NCBI GenBank assembly: GCA_964535195.1
Contig: CAZHSI010000005.1
Location: 1 to 64,000, forward strand
Reading direction: 5' to 3'
Source of the DNA: UBA9339 sp964535195
GTDB taxonomy: Bacteria; Pseudomonadota; Gammaproteobacteria; UBA9339
Length of the DNA: 64,000 bases
A program made the position numbers and the translations under genes. Position 1 is the first letter of the stretch, and every line of letters starts with the position of its first letter. This document shows, piece by piece, positions 25,938 to 34,581 of the stretch. The notes under the pieces were generated by a model, which worked only from the letters and a program-made list of their open reading frames with translations, was not told where the DNA came from and made no database searches.

Positions 25938-26933
25938 ATGAAACTAATATTAACCCCTGAGAACAATCACCGTTTAAACAATCTATGTGGGGAACATAAT
26001 TGTCACCTAGAACAAATTGAACAATATCTGGGGGTGGTTATTGCCAATCGTGGCAATGAATTCACCATCACTGGCCCCAAAATACAGGCAGCCAAAACCC
26101 AAAAAGCATTGAAAGAGTTATTTGCCCTAACGGCTACGGGAGTCAACCTAACTGCGGCGAAAATCCATTTGGTTCTCCAAGGGATAAAAGCTCAAGATTC
26201 AGTAACTTCAACATTAGAACAAGAAAAAGCTGATATCCATACCAAAAAGTCGATTATCAAACCCCATAGCAAAAACCAAATTAATTACATTAAAAATATT
26301 CTTAAACATGACATAACATTCAGTATTGGCCCAGCTGGTACTGGCAAAACTTTTCTTGCCGTAGCCTCTGCAGTACACGCCCTCGAAAAAGAGCAAGTCC
26401 ACCGAATTATTTTAGTAAGACCAGCAGTTGAAGCAGGCGAACGCTTAGGTTTTTTACCAGGAAATATCGCCGAAAAAGTTGACCCTTACCTCCGCCCACT
26501 TTACGACGCGCTTTATGAAACCGTTGGAGCAAAAATGGTAGAAAGACTTATTCAAGAAAACGTGATCGAAATAGCACCCTTAGCGTTTATGCGCGGCCGC
26601 ACCTTAAGCTCAGCGTTCATTATTCTTGATGAAAGCCAAAACACCACAATTGAACAAATGAAAATGTTTTTAACCAGAATTGGATTTGGCTCTAAAGCAG
26701 TAATTACTGGAGATATTACGCAAATTGATCTGCATAAAGAACAAAAATCTGGCTTAATTCACGCCATGCATGTCTTAAAAAATGAACCTGGAATTAGTTT
26801 TAATTTTTTTCATTCTTACGATGTAGTGCGTCATCCACTAGTGCAAAAAATTATTGAAGCTTATGATAAAGCGCAAAATAAACAAAAAAATAAGCCTCTT
26901 TTGCAACCAAACGAGCAAGCGGTATCCGTTTAA
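25938..26933 (+). CDS. phoH: PhoH-like ATPase (YbeZ type)
   Basis: 331 aa. Walker A is GPAGTGKTFLAVASA near residues 133-147 and Walker B is FIILDESQNTT near residue 230. RPAVEAGERLGFLPGNIAEK and RGRTLSSAFII are family signatures. The N-terminal part up to residue 100 (KH-like) also fits. In gammaproteobacteria it works with the YbeY endoribonuclease in RNA processing and ribosome quality; here ybeY follows by 36 bases. A family B repeat relic lies directly before the ATG, and no good ribosome site is visible. Confidence 0.94.
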   Translation: MKLILTPENNHRLNNLCGEHNCHLEQIEQYLGVVIANRGNEFTITGPKIQAAKTQKALKELFALTATGVNLTAAKIHLVLQGIKAQDSVTSTLEQEKADIHTKKSIIKPHSKNQINYIKNILKHDITFSIGPAGTGKTFLAVASAVHALEKEQVHRIILVRPAVEAGERLGFLPGNIAEKVDPYLRPLYDALYETVGAKMVERLIQENVIEIAPLAFMRGRTLSSAFIILDESQNTTIEQMKMFLTRIGFGSKAVITGDITQIDLHKEQKSGLIHAMHVLKNEPGISFNFFHSYDVVRHPLVQKIIEAYDKAQNKQKNKPLLQPNEQAVSV

Positions 26934-26969
26934 AAACCTAACGAAATAAGGTTTATATTTTCTAGATAA

Positions 26970-27488
26970 ATGAGTGTATTGCGAGTAAGTGTGCAATACA
27001 GTACTATGACAAAAAATGCGAATTTCGAAAACCTAATGAATAAAGTAATTTTACAAAACGCCACCAAAACAAAATCTATCCCAAGTAAAAAGCAATTTGC
27101 AAAGTGGATAAATGTAGGGTTATCGCGTTATAAAAAAAAACATGAGGTGGTAATTCGCTTGGTTAGCATAAATGAAATCACTAAGCTGAACCAAAGATAT
27201 CGTAAAAAAAATAAACCTACCAATATTATTTCTTTCCCATTTGAGCCGCCTCGCGGGATCAAACATGAACTCCTTGGCGACTTAGTAATCTGTTTGCCCA
27301 TAGTCAAAAAAGAAGCAAAAACTCAAGGAAAAACCGTTTTAGCGCATTTAGCACACTTAACAATTCATGGGGTCTTGCACCTTCTTGGTCATGATCACAA
27401 AACTGATAAACAAGCCACAAAAATGGAAGCTTTAGAAATAAGGTATTTAAAAAGATTAGGATTTCCCAATCCTTATATAGTCTATTGA
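26970..27488 (+). CDS. ybeY: Endoribonuclease YbeY
   Basis: Zinc-dependent ribonuclease acting in 16S rRNA 3' processing and ribosome quality control, up to 172 aa. The zinc motif HGVLHLLGHDH (H-x3-H-x5-H) is near residues 131-141, and the other signatures are NKPTNIISFPFE and LGDLVICLPIV. The start is uncertain: an ATG at 27006 gives 160 aa, and ATG at 26970 adds twelve residues that are not typical. It follows phoH in a probable operon. Confidence 0.94.
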   Translation: MSVLRVSVQYSTMTKNANFENLMNKVILQNATKTKSIPSKKQFAKWINVGLSRYKKKHEVVIRLVSINEITKLNQRYRKKNKPTNIISFPFEPPRGIKHELLGDLVICLPIVKKEAKTQGKTVLAHLAHLTIHGVLHLLGHDHKTDKQATKMEALEIRYLKRLGFPNPYIVY

Positions 27489-27801
27489 CAATTGACCATA
27501 GCAATGGCAGCTCGTTAAGATCTCTACGCAACGGGTTTCCCATCAACAGCCAAAAACCGTCCTCAAAGCACCCTCGACGTGGGGATCTGGCCCTGTTCTA
27601 AATCACCATTGCTCAAAGTGCAGGACTTTAGAAAGTCATTACAGCGTTTTGGTAACACAGCAATCCAGTGTTTAATTTTATTGGCTCGCTTCCTGTTCGT
27701 TTCACTCACTTCCAAATAACTTTGCCCTCACCATGATAACTCCGCCTTTTGAGGTACGATGGATATACTTTAGCAGTTACAGAATTCCTCATCACCTTTG
27801 T
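27489..27801. other. Gap between ybeY and the WH2 protein gene, with family D repeat copy 2
   Basis: From about 27615 to 27725 the phrases GACTTTAGAAAGTCATTAC, CAATCCAGTGTTTAA and TCGCTTCCTGTTCGTTTCAC follow the same order as in the family D repeat at 4013-4140. The rest (27489-27614) carries short GC-richer segments with no gene. The two genes converge here but no clear terminator hairpin with a T-run is visible. Confidence 0.5.
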
Positions 27802-28818
27802 TCAAGGTCTCTTTTTTTTCCGTGCGTCAGCTATTTTTCTCTCTTCAGCAAGTTTATTCGATGCTTCAAACATAGCAATCATTCCTCTAGCTGCCCCTTT
27901 GATGGCACTTGGATTTTCTCTTTTTTGCTCTGATGACGATTCTGGAGTTGCAAGTTTCTTAGCACCTGAAGCTCGCTCGACCCCTCTTACTACCCGAAGT
28001 GGCGTCTCTGGCAACTTTCTACCAGGAACAATACCTCCCGCAGGTTGAGCCTTCCTATCCGGCTCTACCACAACCCTTGCTGGCGCTGATAGTAGTTCAT
28101 CGCCATCCCAACCCTCTCCCGCTGATTCATCCTCTGTTTTTGCTGGTTTGACAACCTTTCTTCTTGCTGCAAGAGCAGTTGTAAGAGCACTTATCAAATC
28201 AATCTGACCACCTTCTGATACCTCTTTTTTTCGTTCTGCAGACAAAGGTTCTGGAGGAACTCTGTCACTGGCTTTTTTTAATTGATGTTGACCGCGAATC
28301 TGGTCAAGGAACGCCATTCTACTGGCGTCAGGCACGATTGGTTTCGACTGCGTTGCTTCTCCTCCAGAAACCTTTGCTATGGCTCTCTTACTAGAAGATG
28401 GTGGCGGTGGTGGCAGTGGTGGCGGCGGAGTGGCGGAGTCGGCAGGGAGCAAAGAAGCTGCTGCCGCGCTTACAGCAATACTACGATCCTCTAATTGTGA
28501 TCTTCTGCTAAGATAATCATCTCTTACTTTTCTATCAACATTAGGAAGTATAATTCTTTCAAAAAACATAAGTAAACTATAGAATACACGCGAAAAAATA
28601 TTTGCTTGTTCATAGGCTTGTTGTAGATCTTGATATCGCTGAGCAGATGCTAACTCTGATTTTACCTTTGCCAATCTAGCTGTTAATCTTTTATATTCGT
28701 TTAACGTCTCTGGCGGCAAATTGCTAGCAGCAAACTGGTGATCAACAAACTGAAGCAACTCCTCTATCGTTCCTTCAAGAAGCTCCCTTGGATCTTGTCT
28801 TGATGATGGGATATCCAT
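27802..28818 (-). CDS. Candidate Arp2/3-activating nucleation-promoting factor (proline-rich, WH2, connector, acidic)
   Basis: 338 aa. Residues 1-120 are helical and charged with one hydrophobic patch (79-91). Residues 131-140 are a polyproline run (PPPPLPPPPP), the kind that binds profilin or SH3/EVH1 domains. Residues 167-182 (RMAFLDQIRGQHQLKK) match the WH2 actin-binding pattern, including LDQIR and LKK. Residues 205-224 (QIDLISALTTALAARRKVVK) match the amphipathic C helix of WASP proteins, and 229-242 (EDESAGEGWDGDEL) give a short acidic patch with the single tryptophan expected in an A segment. That order is the WCA layout of WASP and of Rickettsia RickA. About 95 residues follow the A segment, unlike WASP. 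The ribosome site AAGGAGG is near-perfect. Base composition is more G+C-rich than its neighbours, suggesting transfer. Function is inferred from motifs only. Confidence 0.72.
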   Translation of the reverse strand: MDIPSSRQDPRELLEGTIEELLQFVDHQFAASNLPPETLNEYKRLTARLAKVKSELASAQRYQDLQQAYEQANIFSRVFYSLLMFFERIILPNVDRKVRDDYLSRRSQLEDRSIAVSAAAASLLPADSATPPPPLPPPPPSSSKRAIAKVSGGEATQSKPIVPDASRMAFLDQIRGQHQLKKASDRVPPEPLSAERKKEVSEGGQIDLISALTTALAARRKVVKPAKTEDESAGEGWDGDELLSAPARVVVEPDRKAQPAGGIVPGRKLPETPLRVVRGVERASGAKKLATPESSSEQKRENPSAIKGAARGMIAMFEASNKLAEERKIADARKKKRP

Positions 28819-28887
28819 AATTCATCCTCCTTAATAAATAAAAATACAACTAGATAGACACTATCACAATTACAATTAGTTATTGTT

Positions 28888-28916
28888 ATTATACTTATAA
28901 TCTAAACATATGGAAA
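28888..28916 (-). promoter_or_regulatory. Predicted sigma-70 promoter of the WH2-protein gene
   Basis: On the minus strand a TTTCCA (28916-28911) is followed after exactly 17 bases by a perfect TATAAT (28893-28888), 70 bases before the ATG. The -35 hexamer matches four of six consensus positions. Confidence 0.6.
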
Positions 28917-29152
28917 CCCCAAACATTAAAAATTTATAAACAATATAGTTTGTGACGTAACATGGTTTCGTGAAATATATACTTGATTAGATGGCTTGGG
29001 TAAGAAGCATGTTTGCGTAGTGGGAAACAGGGAATAGCTCCAGCATGAATGGTACACTGATAAAATCCGCACGTATCATACGCACCATTCCCCGTTACAC
29101 TGAGCTTTATTTATTCAACAAAGCCACAGTATAGTTAAAATCTAATAACCAT
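28917..29152. other. Remaining gap between the WH2-protein gene and nrdG
   Basis: AT-rich up to 28980, then a segment (29000-29105) with short inverted similarity (GGGAATAGCTCC... and ...CACCATTCCCC). No gene and no clear terminator are seen. Confidence 0.35.
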
Positions 29153-29653
29153 TTATTTTGATTCAATATTTTGTTTTTGCTTAGTAAGCTCAATCATGCC
29201 TTGATTCTTTGAACCGCGAAAAGGAAGATTATAAGCTTTTTGCGTTTCATCGAATGGCCCGTCGATTAAAATATCTACTTGCTGCAAAAACTCCTTAATT
29301 GCCGGGTCTTGCCCTGACATTACTAGTAGTTCATTGTAGTAATAGCCACTATAAGCCACAATATTTAGCTCCTTACGCTGCTCTTTTATCAACGTCGCAA
29401 GTTCAGCACAAGCCTTAGCCTGTAAAAACGGTTCGCCGCCAGAGAAAGTTACACCACTAATTAACTTGGTTTCAAGGATAGATTTTAAAATCTCACTAAC
29501 CGATATATTGTAACCTCCAGTCAACGACTGCGTATCAGGATTATGACATCCAACACAACGTTGGTTGCAACCTTGAGTAAAAACCACATAACGCAATCCA
29601 GGACCATCGACAACACTTTCTTTAACTATGCCAGCTATACGAAGTATAGTCAT
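29153..29653 (-). CDS. nrdG: Anaerobic ribonucleotide reductase activating protein
   Basis: Radical-SAM activase that puts the glycyl radical on NrdD, 166 aa. The CX3CX2C cluster-binding motif is CNQRCVGC near residue 29, and the SAM-binding GGEP is in VTFSGGEPFLQAKAC near residue 70. VDGPGLRYVVF is typical of the group. The ATG overlaps the nrdD stop by four bases (29650-29653), so the two are translationally coupled. The class III enzyme works only without oxygen, so this bacterium meets anoxic or microoxic conditions. Confidence 0.95.
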   Translation of the reverse strand: MTILRIAGIVKESVVDGPGLRYVVFTQGCNQRCVGCHNPDTQSLTGGYNISVSEILKSILETKLISGVTFSGGEPFLQAKACAELATLIKEQRKELNIVAYSGYYYNELLVMSGQDPAIKEFLQQVDILIDGPFDETQKAYNLPFRGSKNQGMIELTKQKQNIESK

Positions 29654-31659
29654 AAATGCGAAAACCTATCTTTTAACTCACAGACCTTAGCATCGTTAAA
29701 GCGGTCAATTGTACTTAAATACCCGGTGATTCGTCGCACCCTTCTAATAGAGGCAGATCCACAGATAGGGCACTCGTTATCAATTAGCCCAGCATGGCCA
29801 CACCCATTACAAAAATCGATAGGAAAATTAATACCAGCATAACCCATATCAGCCTCTTTCATAGCACACAGTGCCTGCATAACCGCCTCCTGGTTATTTA
29901 TTGGCGGCGAACTAAACTCAATATAGCTAATATGCCCAGCATTAGTGTATTTATGATAAACTCCCTCAGCTTTAACCTTGTCATAAACGCTAATTTGATA
30001 ACCAACTGGGACATGAAAAGAGTTAGTGTAATACTCTTTATCGGTAACTCCTGGTATTAAACCATACTCATTGCGATCTATCTTGACAAAACGTCCAGCT
30101 AAACCTTCGGCCGGGGTAGCTAAAAGCGTATAGTTCAATTGAAGTTTTTCACTAAGCGCATCAATTTTGTCGCGCATAAATTTAACGATTTTTTCGCCTA
30201 ATGCTTGCGCCCTTTCACTCATGCCATGGTGTTCACCAATAAGCGCTGTTAACGCTTCTGCTAAACCAATAAAACCTACAGAAAGAGTACCGTGCTTAAT
30301 AACATCAGCGATACAATCTTCAGTATTTAGTTTCTCTGAATCTAAATACAACCCCTGCCCCATCAAAAACGGCATATCACGTACTTTTAACTTCGACTGC
30401 ACACAAAAGCGGTGATAAAGCTGTTCAGCTGCTAAATCAATTATAGCATCAAGGTCTTGAAAAAATTTAGGCAAATCCTTTTCAGCTTTAATTGCTAAAC
30501 GAGGCAAATTTATAGTAGTAAAACTTAAGTTACCACGCCCATCGGTTACGGCCGGGCCACATTTATTAGCCATAACACGAGTACGACATCCCATATAACT
30601 GACCTGATCACCAAACTCTTTATTAAAAGAGGAATCCATAAAACTAAAGGTAGGATTCAAACGCTCTGAAGCCACAGAAATAGCAAGTTTAAGCAGATCA
30701 TAGTTAGGGTCGGTTGGATTATAATTTACCCCTTCTTTTATACGAAAAATAATATTCGGGAAAATTGGCGTTTCACCATGTCCCAATCCTTTTTTATAAG
30801 CTAATAATAAATTACGCGTTACCTTCCGCCCCTCCTCGCTAGTTTCAGTACCAACATTAAGACTAGAAAAAGGCACTTGGGCACCAGCACGACTATGCAT
30901 GCTATTTAAATTATAGATAAGCGCTTCCATTGCTTGATAAACCTCCTCATCACTGGCCCCTTTAACAAAAGGCGCAACATCACGATCAAAAAACGCGAAA
31001 CTTTGCCCACCATGCATATCATTTTGCGAGCTTTGTAAAATAATGGCTGCTAACGCTGTCGCAGAAGCTGGTCGCCGTGGTGGCCGAATAAAACCATGAC
31101 CATTATTAAACCCTTGAGACAATAACCGCCCTAAAGGGATCTGAACGCAAGTTAAAGTCTTTCCATAAAAATCCAAATCGTGAATATGGTAATCACCCCG
31201 CTGATGAGCTACAGATAAATGTTCCGGAATTAGACGATATAAATAATAGGTACGGGAAGCCGCGCTAGCAATTTGCAACATTTTAGCTGATGGGGAGTTA
31301 GAAATATTCGCGTTTTCGCGATTGGTTTCAATTAAAATATCTGCAACCATATCCATCAGTGCAGTTTTACCCTCGCGAATACGAGTACGTTCAGCCCGAT
31401 ATAAAATATAAGCTTTAGCCGTCTTGGCATGGCCGTCTTCAATTAGAACCTTTTCGACAGCATCTTGGACATCTTCAACATTAAACACCCGATCTTGGTG
31501 CTTCTGGTTTAAATGCTTAAGCACTTTAGCAGTTAACTCTAAGGCGGTAGCCTGATCGGAACCACCAACAGTTTTGGCTGCTTTTAAAATAGCCTCAGTA
31601 ATTTTGCCTGCATGAAAAGGTACTTCTCGTCCATCACGCTTTTGAATAACAGTAAACAT
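29650..31659 (-). CDS. nrdD: Anaerobic ribonucleoside-triphosphate reductase (class III, large subunit)
   Basis: Makes dNTPs from NTPs without oxygen, 669 aa. The N-terminal ATP-cone (about residues 1-95, VIQKRDGREVPFHAGKI) and the body are complete. The C-terminal zinc site is CNGCGHAG and CPICGS, and the radical loop is RRITGYLS, where the Gly would carry the radical. It is somewhat shorter than E. coli NrdD but not visibly truncated. Upstream (31736-31779) two copies of an ATGTGGT half-site occur, which could be NrdR-type boxes; the fit is partial. Confidence 0.95.
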   Translation of the reverse strand: MFTVIQKRDGREVPFHAGKITEAILKAAKTVGGSDQATALELTAKVLKHLNQKHQDRVFNVEDVQDAVEKVLIEDGHAKTAKAYILYRAERTRIREGKTALMDMVADILIETNRENANISNSPSAKMLQIASAASRTYYLYRLIPEHLSVAHQRGDYHIHDLDFYGKTLTCVQIPLGRLLSQGFNNGHGFIRPPRRPASATALAAIILQSSQNDMHGGQSFAFFDRDVAPFVKGASDEEVYQAMEALIYNLNSMHSRAGAQVPFSSLNVGTETSEEGRKVTRNLLLAYKKGLGHGETPIFPNIIFRIKEGVNYNPTDPNYDLLKLAISVASERLNPTFSFMDSSFNKEFGDQVSYMGCRTRVMANKCGPAVTDGRGNLSFTTINLPRLAIKAEKDLPKFFQDLDAIIDLAAEQLYHRFCVQSKLKVRDMPFLMGQGLYLDSEKLNTEDCIADVIKHGTLSVGFIGLAEALTALIGEHHGMSERAQALGEKIVKFMRDKIDALSEKLQLNYTLLATPAEGLAGRFVKIDRNEYGLIPGVTDKEYYTNSFHVPVGYQISVYDKVKAEGVYHKYTNAGHISYIEFSSPPINNQEAVMQALCAMKEADMGYAGINFPIDFCNGCGHAGLIDNECPICGSASIRRVRRITGYLSTIDRFNDAKVCELKDRFSHL

Positions 31660-31735
31660 AGCCCACTCCGTTTTTTTATTAGTTTTGACAACTTTAATCT
31701 ATATACATTAATAGTATATGCACAAAGGCCATAAT

Positions 31736-31779
31736 ACTACATTATGTGGTTATGACAACAAAAAAACACCATATGTGGT
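31736..31779 (-). promoter_or_regulatory. Possible NrdR operator upstream of nrdD
   Basis: Two similar sites, ACTACATTATGTGGT (31736-31750) and ACACCATATGTGGT (31766-31779), 29 bases apart centre to centre. The second is close to the palindromic NrdR box pattern; the first matches mainly in its right half. NrdR pairs usually lie about three helical turns apart. Confidence 0.4.
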
Positions 31780-31853
31780 AAGCTTTTGTAAAATTTAACA
31801 AAAAAATTTAGCAAAAAAATAGTTGACAAAATAAAAACGGGGCGGACAAAATC

Positions 31854-32309
31854 TCAGCTCTCAATCCAAAACGCTTGTCGCCCTGCTATTAAATTAATAC
31901 CACCACACTTTGCAGCATCGTCAATCTTAAGGAAAGTGCTCCACAAAATGCTTTTAGCTTCTTGATAATCTGCTGTAGCCCGAAGACGATAAAAAGCTAT
32001 CTTGCATGGTAACGTGGATACAACAGGGTTAGGAGTAACCTTAAAACATTCAACATTAGGATGGATTAGGGTACCACTAACACAGCTTGGTTCTTTCGCT
32101 TGTAATAAATACTCCTCCGCTTGCAATAAATACCCCTCCGCTTGATAGAAAGAATAGACCTTGTCTTGAAAAAAAACACTCGTTTTATTTTCTAATAAAT
32201 TAACCTCTAACATACAAAGAACCAACAAGCTTAATATTGATAAAAACAACATCGTTGTTATCAACACAAAACCACTATTGTTACTGACGTTATTATTTTT
32301 AAATATCAC
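31854..32309 (-). CDS. Type IV minor pilin, PilX-like
   Basis: 151 aa. The N-terminal hydrophobic helix (GFVLITTMLFLSILSLLVLCML, residues 13-34) follows a short polar leader, as in PilX-type proteins, which often lack the usual glutamate at position 5. The next part has a small internal tandem repeat: EGYLLQA and EEYLLQA, encoded by 21-bp tandem units at about 32097-32160. The remainder carries four cysteines. ATG overlaps the pilW stop by four bases. No PilY1 or PilE homologue follows, so the cluster is smaller than the usual minor pilin operon. Confidence 0.68.
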   Translation of the reverse strand: MIFKNNNVSNNSGFVLITTMLFLSILSLLVLCMLEVNLLENKTSVFFQDKVYSFYQAEGYLLQAEEYLLQAKEPSCVSGTLIHPNVECFKVTPNPVVSTLPCKIAFYRLRATADYQEAKSILWSTFLKIDDAAKCGGINLIAGRQAFWIES

Positions 32310-33214
32310 CGGCGTAATTTTATATCGATTCGTTTTTGTTTTGACGATTGCGCTAACTTAAGATTAGTATGCATAGTCAATTCAATTCTCACTCTTGCAA
32401 CCCTATGCCACTCATTAGCGTTAATACTGTTAGCTTTTACATAGTCACTATCACTAGAACCACCAAAACTGTAAGAAACCTGCATATTAATGACATTAGG
32501 AACCAACTCATCTACCCGACCACGAGTAACACCAAGATATAACCCTGGGTTAGGATGCCCTTCTTTATCTGAGGGATTTTTAATAAAAAAAGTCATCTCT
32601 TCAAAAGATCTTATTTCAGCAGTTTCTCGGCTATATTTGTTAACTAACTTAGCATCAGTAGTAATCTTTTTTTGATCATGACTTACTGTAGCATCAAATA
32701 GGTCAGCCTTTTCACAATCTGAAATTAGCAAAACATGCTCCCCTCCGCTAACAAGTTGATTTTTAACTTGAAACGAACAGGTTTCTTCATTAGCGTTCTT
32801 AGCATTTTTTCTGATATCGTTTGCTAAGACTGTCGCCCTAGAACTTGCTTTACCAATAACAATCACATCAGTCCCTTCGACAACCTGACTTTTCAATATA
32901 TAGTCTGGCACATTGAAGCTATCGTAGCCACGAATACCAAAAAATAGATTCGATTTACTTTTAACCTGATTACTAAAATTGGGTTGAACTATAGAGCGAC
33001 AACCAGCAAAACCAGCCTGGGTAATACCTTGCCACAAAATAAATTCAGCGAAGCGCATGTTTTCACTAAGCTCAACCAAACCTTTTTGCATCCGATAAAC
33101 ATTTTTAGCACTTAAATAGCTTTGCCATAAAATCACCAGCAAAAACATACTAAGAAAAGTAGCGACCAAAAACTCAAACAACGAAAACCCTCGAGTTTTT
33201 TCAGTGAGTTTCAT
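32306..33214 (-). CDS. pilW: Type IV minor pilin, PilW-like
   Basis: 302 aa from the ATG at 33214, which overlaps the end of the upstream pilin gene; a TTG three codons earlier is also open. The class III signal GFSLFEFLVATFLSMFLLVILWQ follows a short basic leader (MKLTEKTR), with cleavage after the Gly by PilD and Glu at position 5. The long C-terminal domain (WHRVARVRIELTMHTNLKL near its end) fits PilW. It would sit at the pilus tip with PilV and PilX. Confidence 0.85.
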   Translation of the reverse strand: MKLTEKTRGFSLFEFLVATFLSMFLLVILWQSYLSAKNVYRMQKGLVELSENMRFAEFILWQGITQAGFAGCRSIVQPNFSNQVKSKSNLFFGIRGYDSFNVPDYILKSQVVEGTDVIVIGKASSRATVLANDIRKNAKNANEETCSFQVKNQLVSGGEHVLLISDCEKADLFDATVSHDQKKITTDAKLVNKYSRETAEIRSFEEMTFFIKNPSDKEGHPNPGLYLGVTRGRVDELVPNVINMQVSYSFGGSSDSDYVKANSINANEWHRVARVRIELTMHTNLKLAQSSKQKRIDIKLRR

Positions 33215-33395
33215 GTGCTTCAATTATTTTAGCAGCGATTATAGTTCGTCGGTAAGATTCTTCAGTGCTTTTTAGTGAATGTATATATACCCCTATAACC
33301 TCCAATAATCCGCAGGCTAAAACAAAGGTAGCAATTAGCACTTCAAGCAAACTAAAACCGTAGATTTTGTTTTGTACCAAAACAGACTTAGGCAT
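33201..33395 (-). CDS. Type IV minor pilin, PilV-like, unusually short
   Basis: 64 aa. The leader plus GFSLLEVLIATFVLACGLLEVIG is a clear type IV prepilin start with Glu at position 5. Typical PilV proteins are about twice as long; this one ends soon after the helix (KSTEESYRRTIIAAKIIEAHETH). The stop at 33201 overlaps the pilW start, as in an intact operon, so the short form may be functional rather than a truncation. Confidence 0.72.
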   Translation of the reverse strand: MPKSVLVQNKIYGFSLLEVLIATFVLACGLLEVIGVYIHSLKSTEESYRRTIIAAKIIEAHETH

Positions 33396-33426
33396 TACTT
33401 ATACTCCTTACAATCTGGGCTACACC

Positions 33427-33539
33427 CTCGTAAATTAAATTGATGCCGCGTTACCCATATTTTTTAGGGCCGAAATTTATTGTTACGTAAATGAGGAGAC
33501 TAAAAAACATGGGCACCTTACTTGACTTTACTTTACGAG
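33427..33539. repeat. Repeat family B, copy in inverted flanks
   Basis: CTCGTAAATTAAATTGATG at the left and CTTTACTTTACGAG at the right, with the core TTGTTACGTAAATGAGG between. The left end is the reverse complement of the right end of the copy at 55912-56025. Noncoding; lies between pilV and galU. Confidence 0.65.
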
Positions 33540-33647
33540 AAATCTAGCCCCACTAGAGACAAATTCTACATTTTGAAATAAGTTCGCCAGGGCAACTTTC
33601 TAAAAACCCCAGCATTTTATCCGCATAACCTCAGGATAGCCGCAACA

Positions 33648-33673
33648 AAAAGGGCGCAAATATGCGCCCTTTT
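33648..33673 (-). terminator. Rho-independent terminator of galU
   Basis: Stem AAAAGGGCGCA / TGCGCCCTTTT with a four-base loop (AATA), followed on the minus strand by a T-rich tail (TTTTTGTT). It lies 21 bases past the galU stop. Confidence 0.85.
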
Positions 33674-33693
33674 GCAATCCACATAAAGCTCGT

Positions 33694-34581
33694 TTAAACC
33701 AAGCTAAGCCCTTTTAAGTATTTTGCAAAATGCTCACCAACATCAGCATGTTGGATACCATATTCAACAGTTGCTTCTAAATAGCCAAGCTTACTACCAC
33801 AGTCATAACGCTTGCCGTGGAATCTATAACTATACACATCTTGTCTAGATAAAAGTTTACTTATGCCATCAGTTAATTGAATTTCACCAATTGCTCCCCT
33901 GCTAGTATTTTCAAGAAAATGAAAAATTTCTGGAGTTAAAATATAACGCCCAATAACCGCAAAATTTGACGGAGCGTTTTTGGTCCTTGGTTTTTCGACA
34001 ATAGCAGTAGTTTTTGCATACTTGCCCGATTCTAAAACAGAATTATCGAGTCCAACAATACCGTACTTTTCCGTTTCTGATAAATCCACAGGCTGCACTG
34101 CTACAATATTACTTTCTACTTCAGAGTAAACATCCACCATTTGTTGCAAACAATTCTTACCTTGATTATTAATTAAGTCATCAGCAAGTAGTACCGCAAA
34201 TGGCTCATTTCCAATTAGCCTTTGGGCGCATAACACTGCATGACCTAAACCCAAAGGACTTTGCTGCCGAATATAAGCGCAAGTAACTCCTGCTGGTAAA
34301 ACGTTACGCACAATTTCAAGCCACTCATTTTTTCCTGATTCGGCAAGCTTAGCTTCTAGTTCAAAATTAGAGTCAAAATGGTTTTCTATGGCGTGTTTAC
34401 TTGAGCTAGTGACAAAAATCAGCTGGGTAATCCCAGCGCCAACTGCCTCTTCTACTGCATATTGAATCAGTGGCTTATCAACGATGGGTAACATTTCCTT
34501 CGGATTAGCTTTAGTTACTGGTAAAAACCTCGTACCTAAACCCGCTACGGGAAAAACCGCTTTATTAATTTTTGCTGTCAT
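33694..34581 (-). CDS. galU: UTP-glucose-1-phosphate uridylyltransferase
   Basis: Makes UDP-glucose for cell-surface polymers, 295 aa. The nucleotide-binding signature AVFPVAGLGTRFLPVTKANPKEM is near residues 8-30 and KPLIQYAVEEAV follows. DDLIN near residue 134 and the YDCGSKLGYLEATVEYG block near the C-terminus are family signatures. It supplies the substrate of Ugd and GalE at the left end of the window. Terminated by the hairpin just downstream. Confidence 0.96.
   Translation of the reverse strand: MTAKINKAVFPVAGLGTRFLPVTKANPKEMLPIVDKPLIQYAVEEAVGAGITQLIFVTSSSKHAIENHFDSNFELEAKLAESGKNEWLEIVRNVLPAGVTCAYIRQQSPLGLGHAVLCAQRLIGNEPFAVLLADDLINNQGKNCLQQMVDVYSEVESNIVAVQPVDLSETEKYGIVGLDNSVLESGKYAKTTAIVEKPRTKNAPSNFAVIGRYILTPEIFHFLENTSRGAIGEIQLTDGISKLLSRQDVYSYRFHGKRYDCGSKLGYLEATVEYGIQHADVGEHFAKYLKGLSLV

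Noticed and set aside
27802..27880. Dot/Icm E-block secretion signal in the WH2 protein tail
   Set aside because: The tail has EE and scattered acidic residues, but the last residues are strongly basic and nothing in the window encodes a type IV secretion system, so the call would be guesswork.
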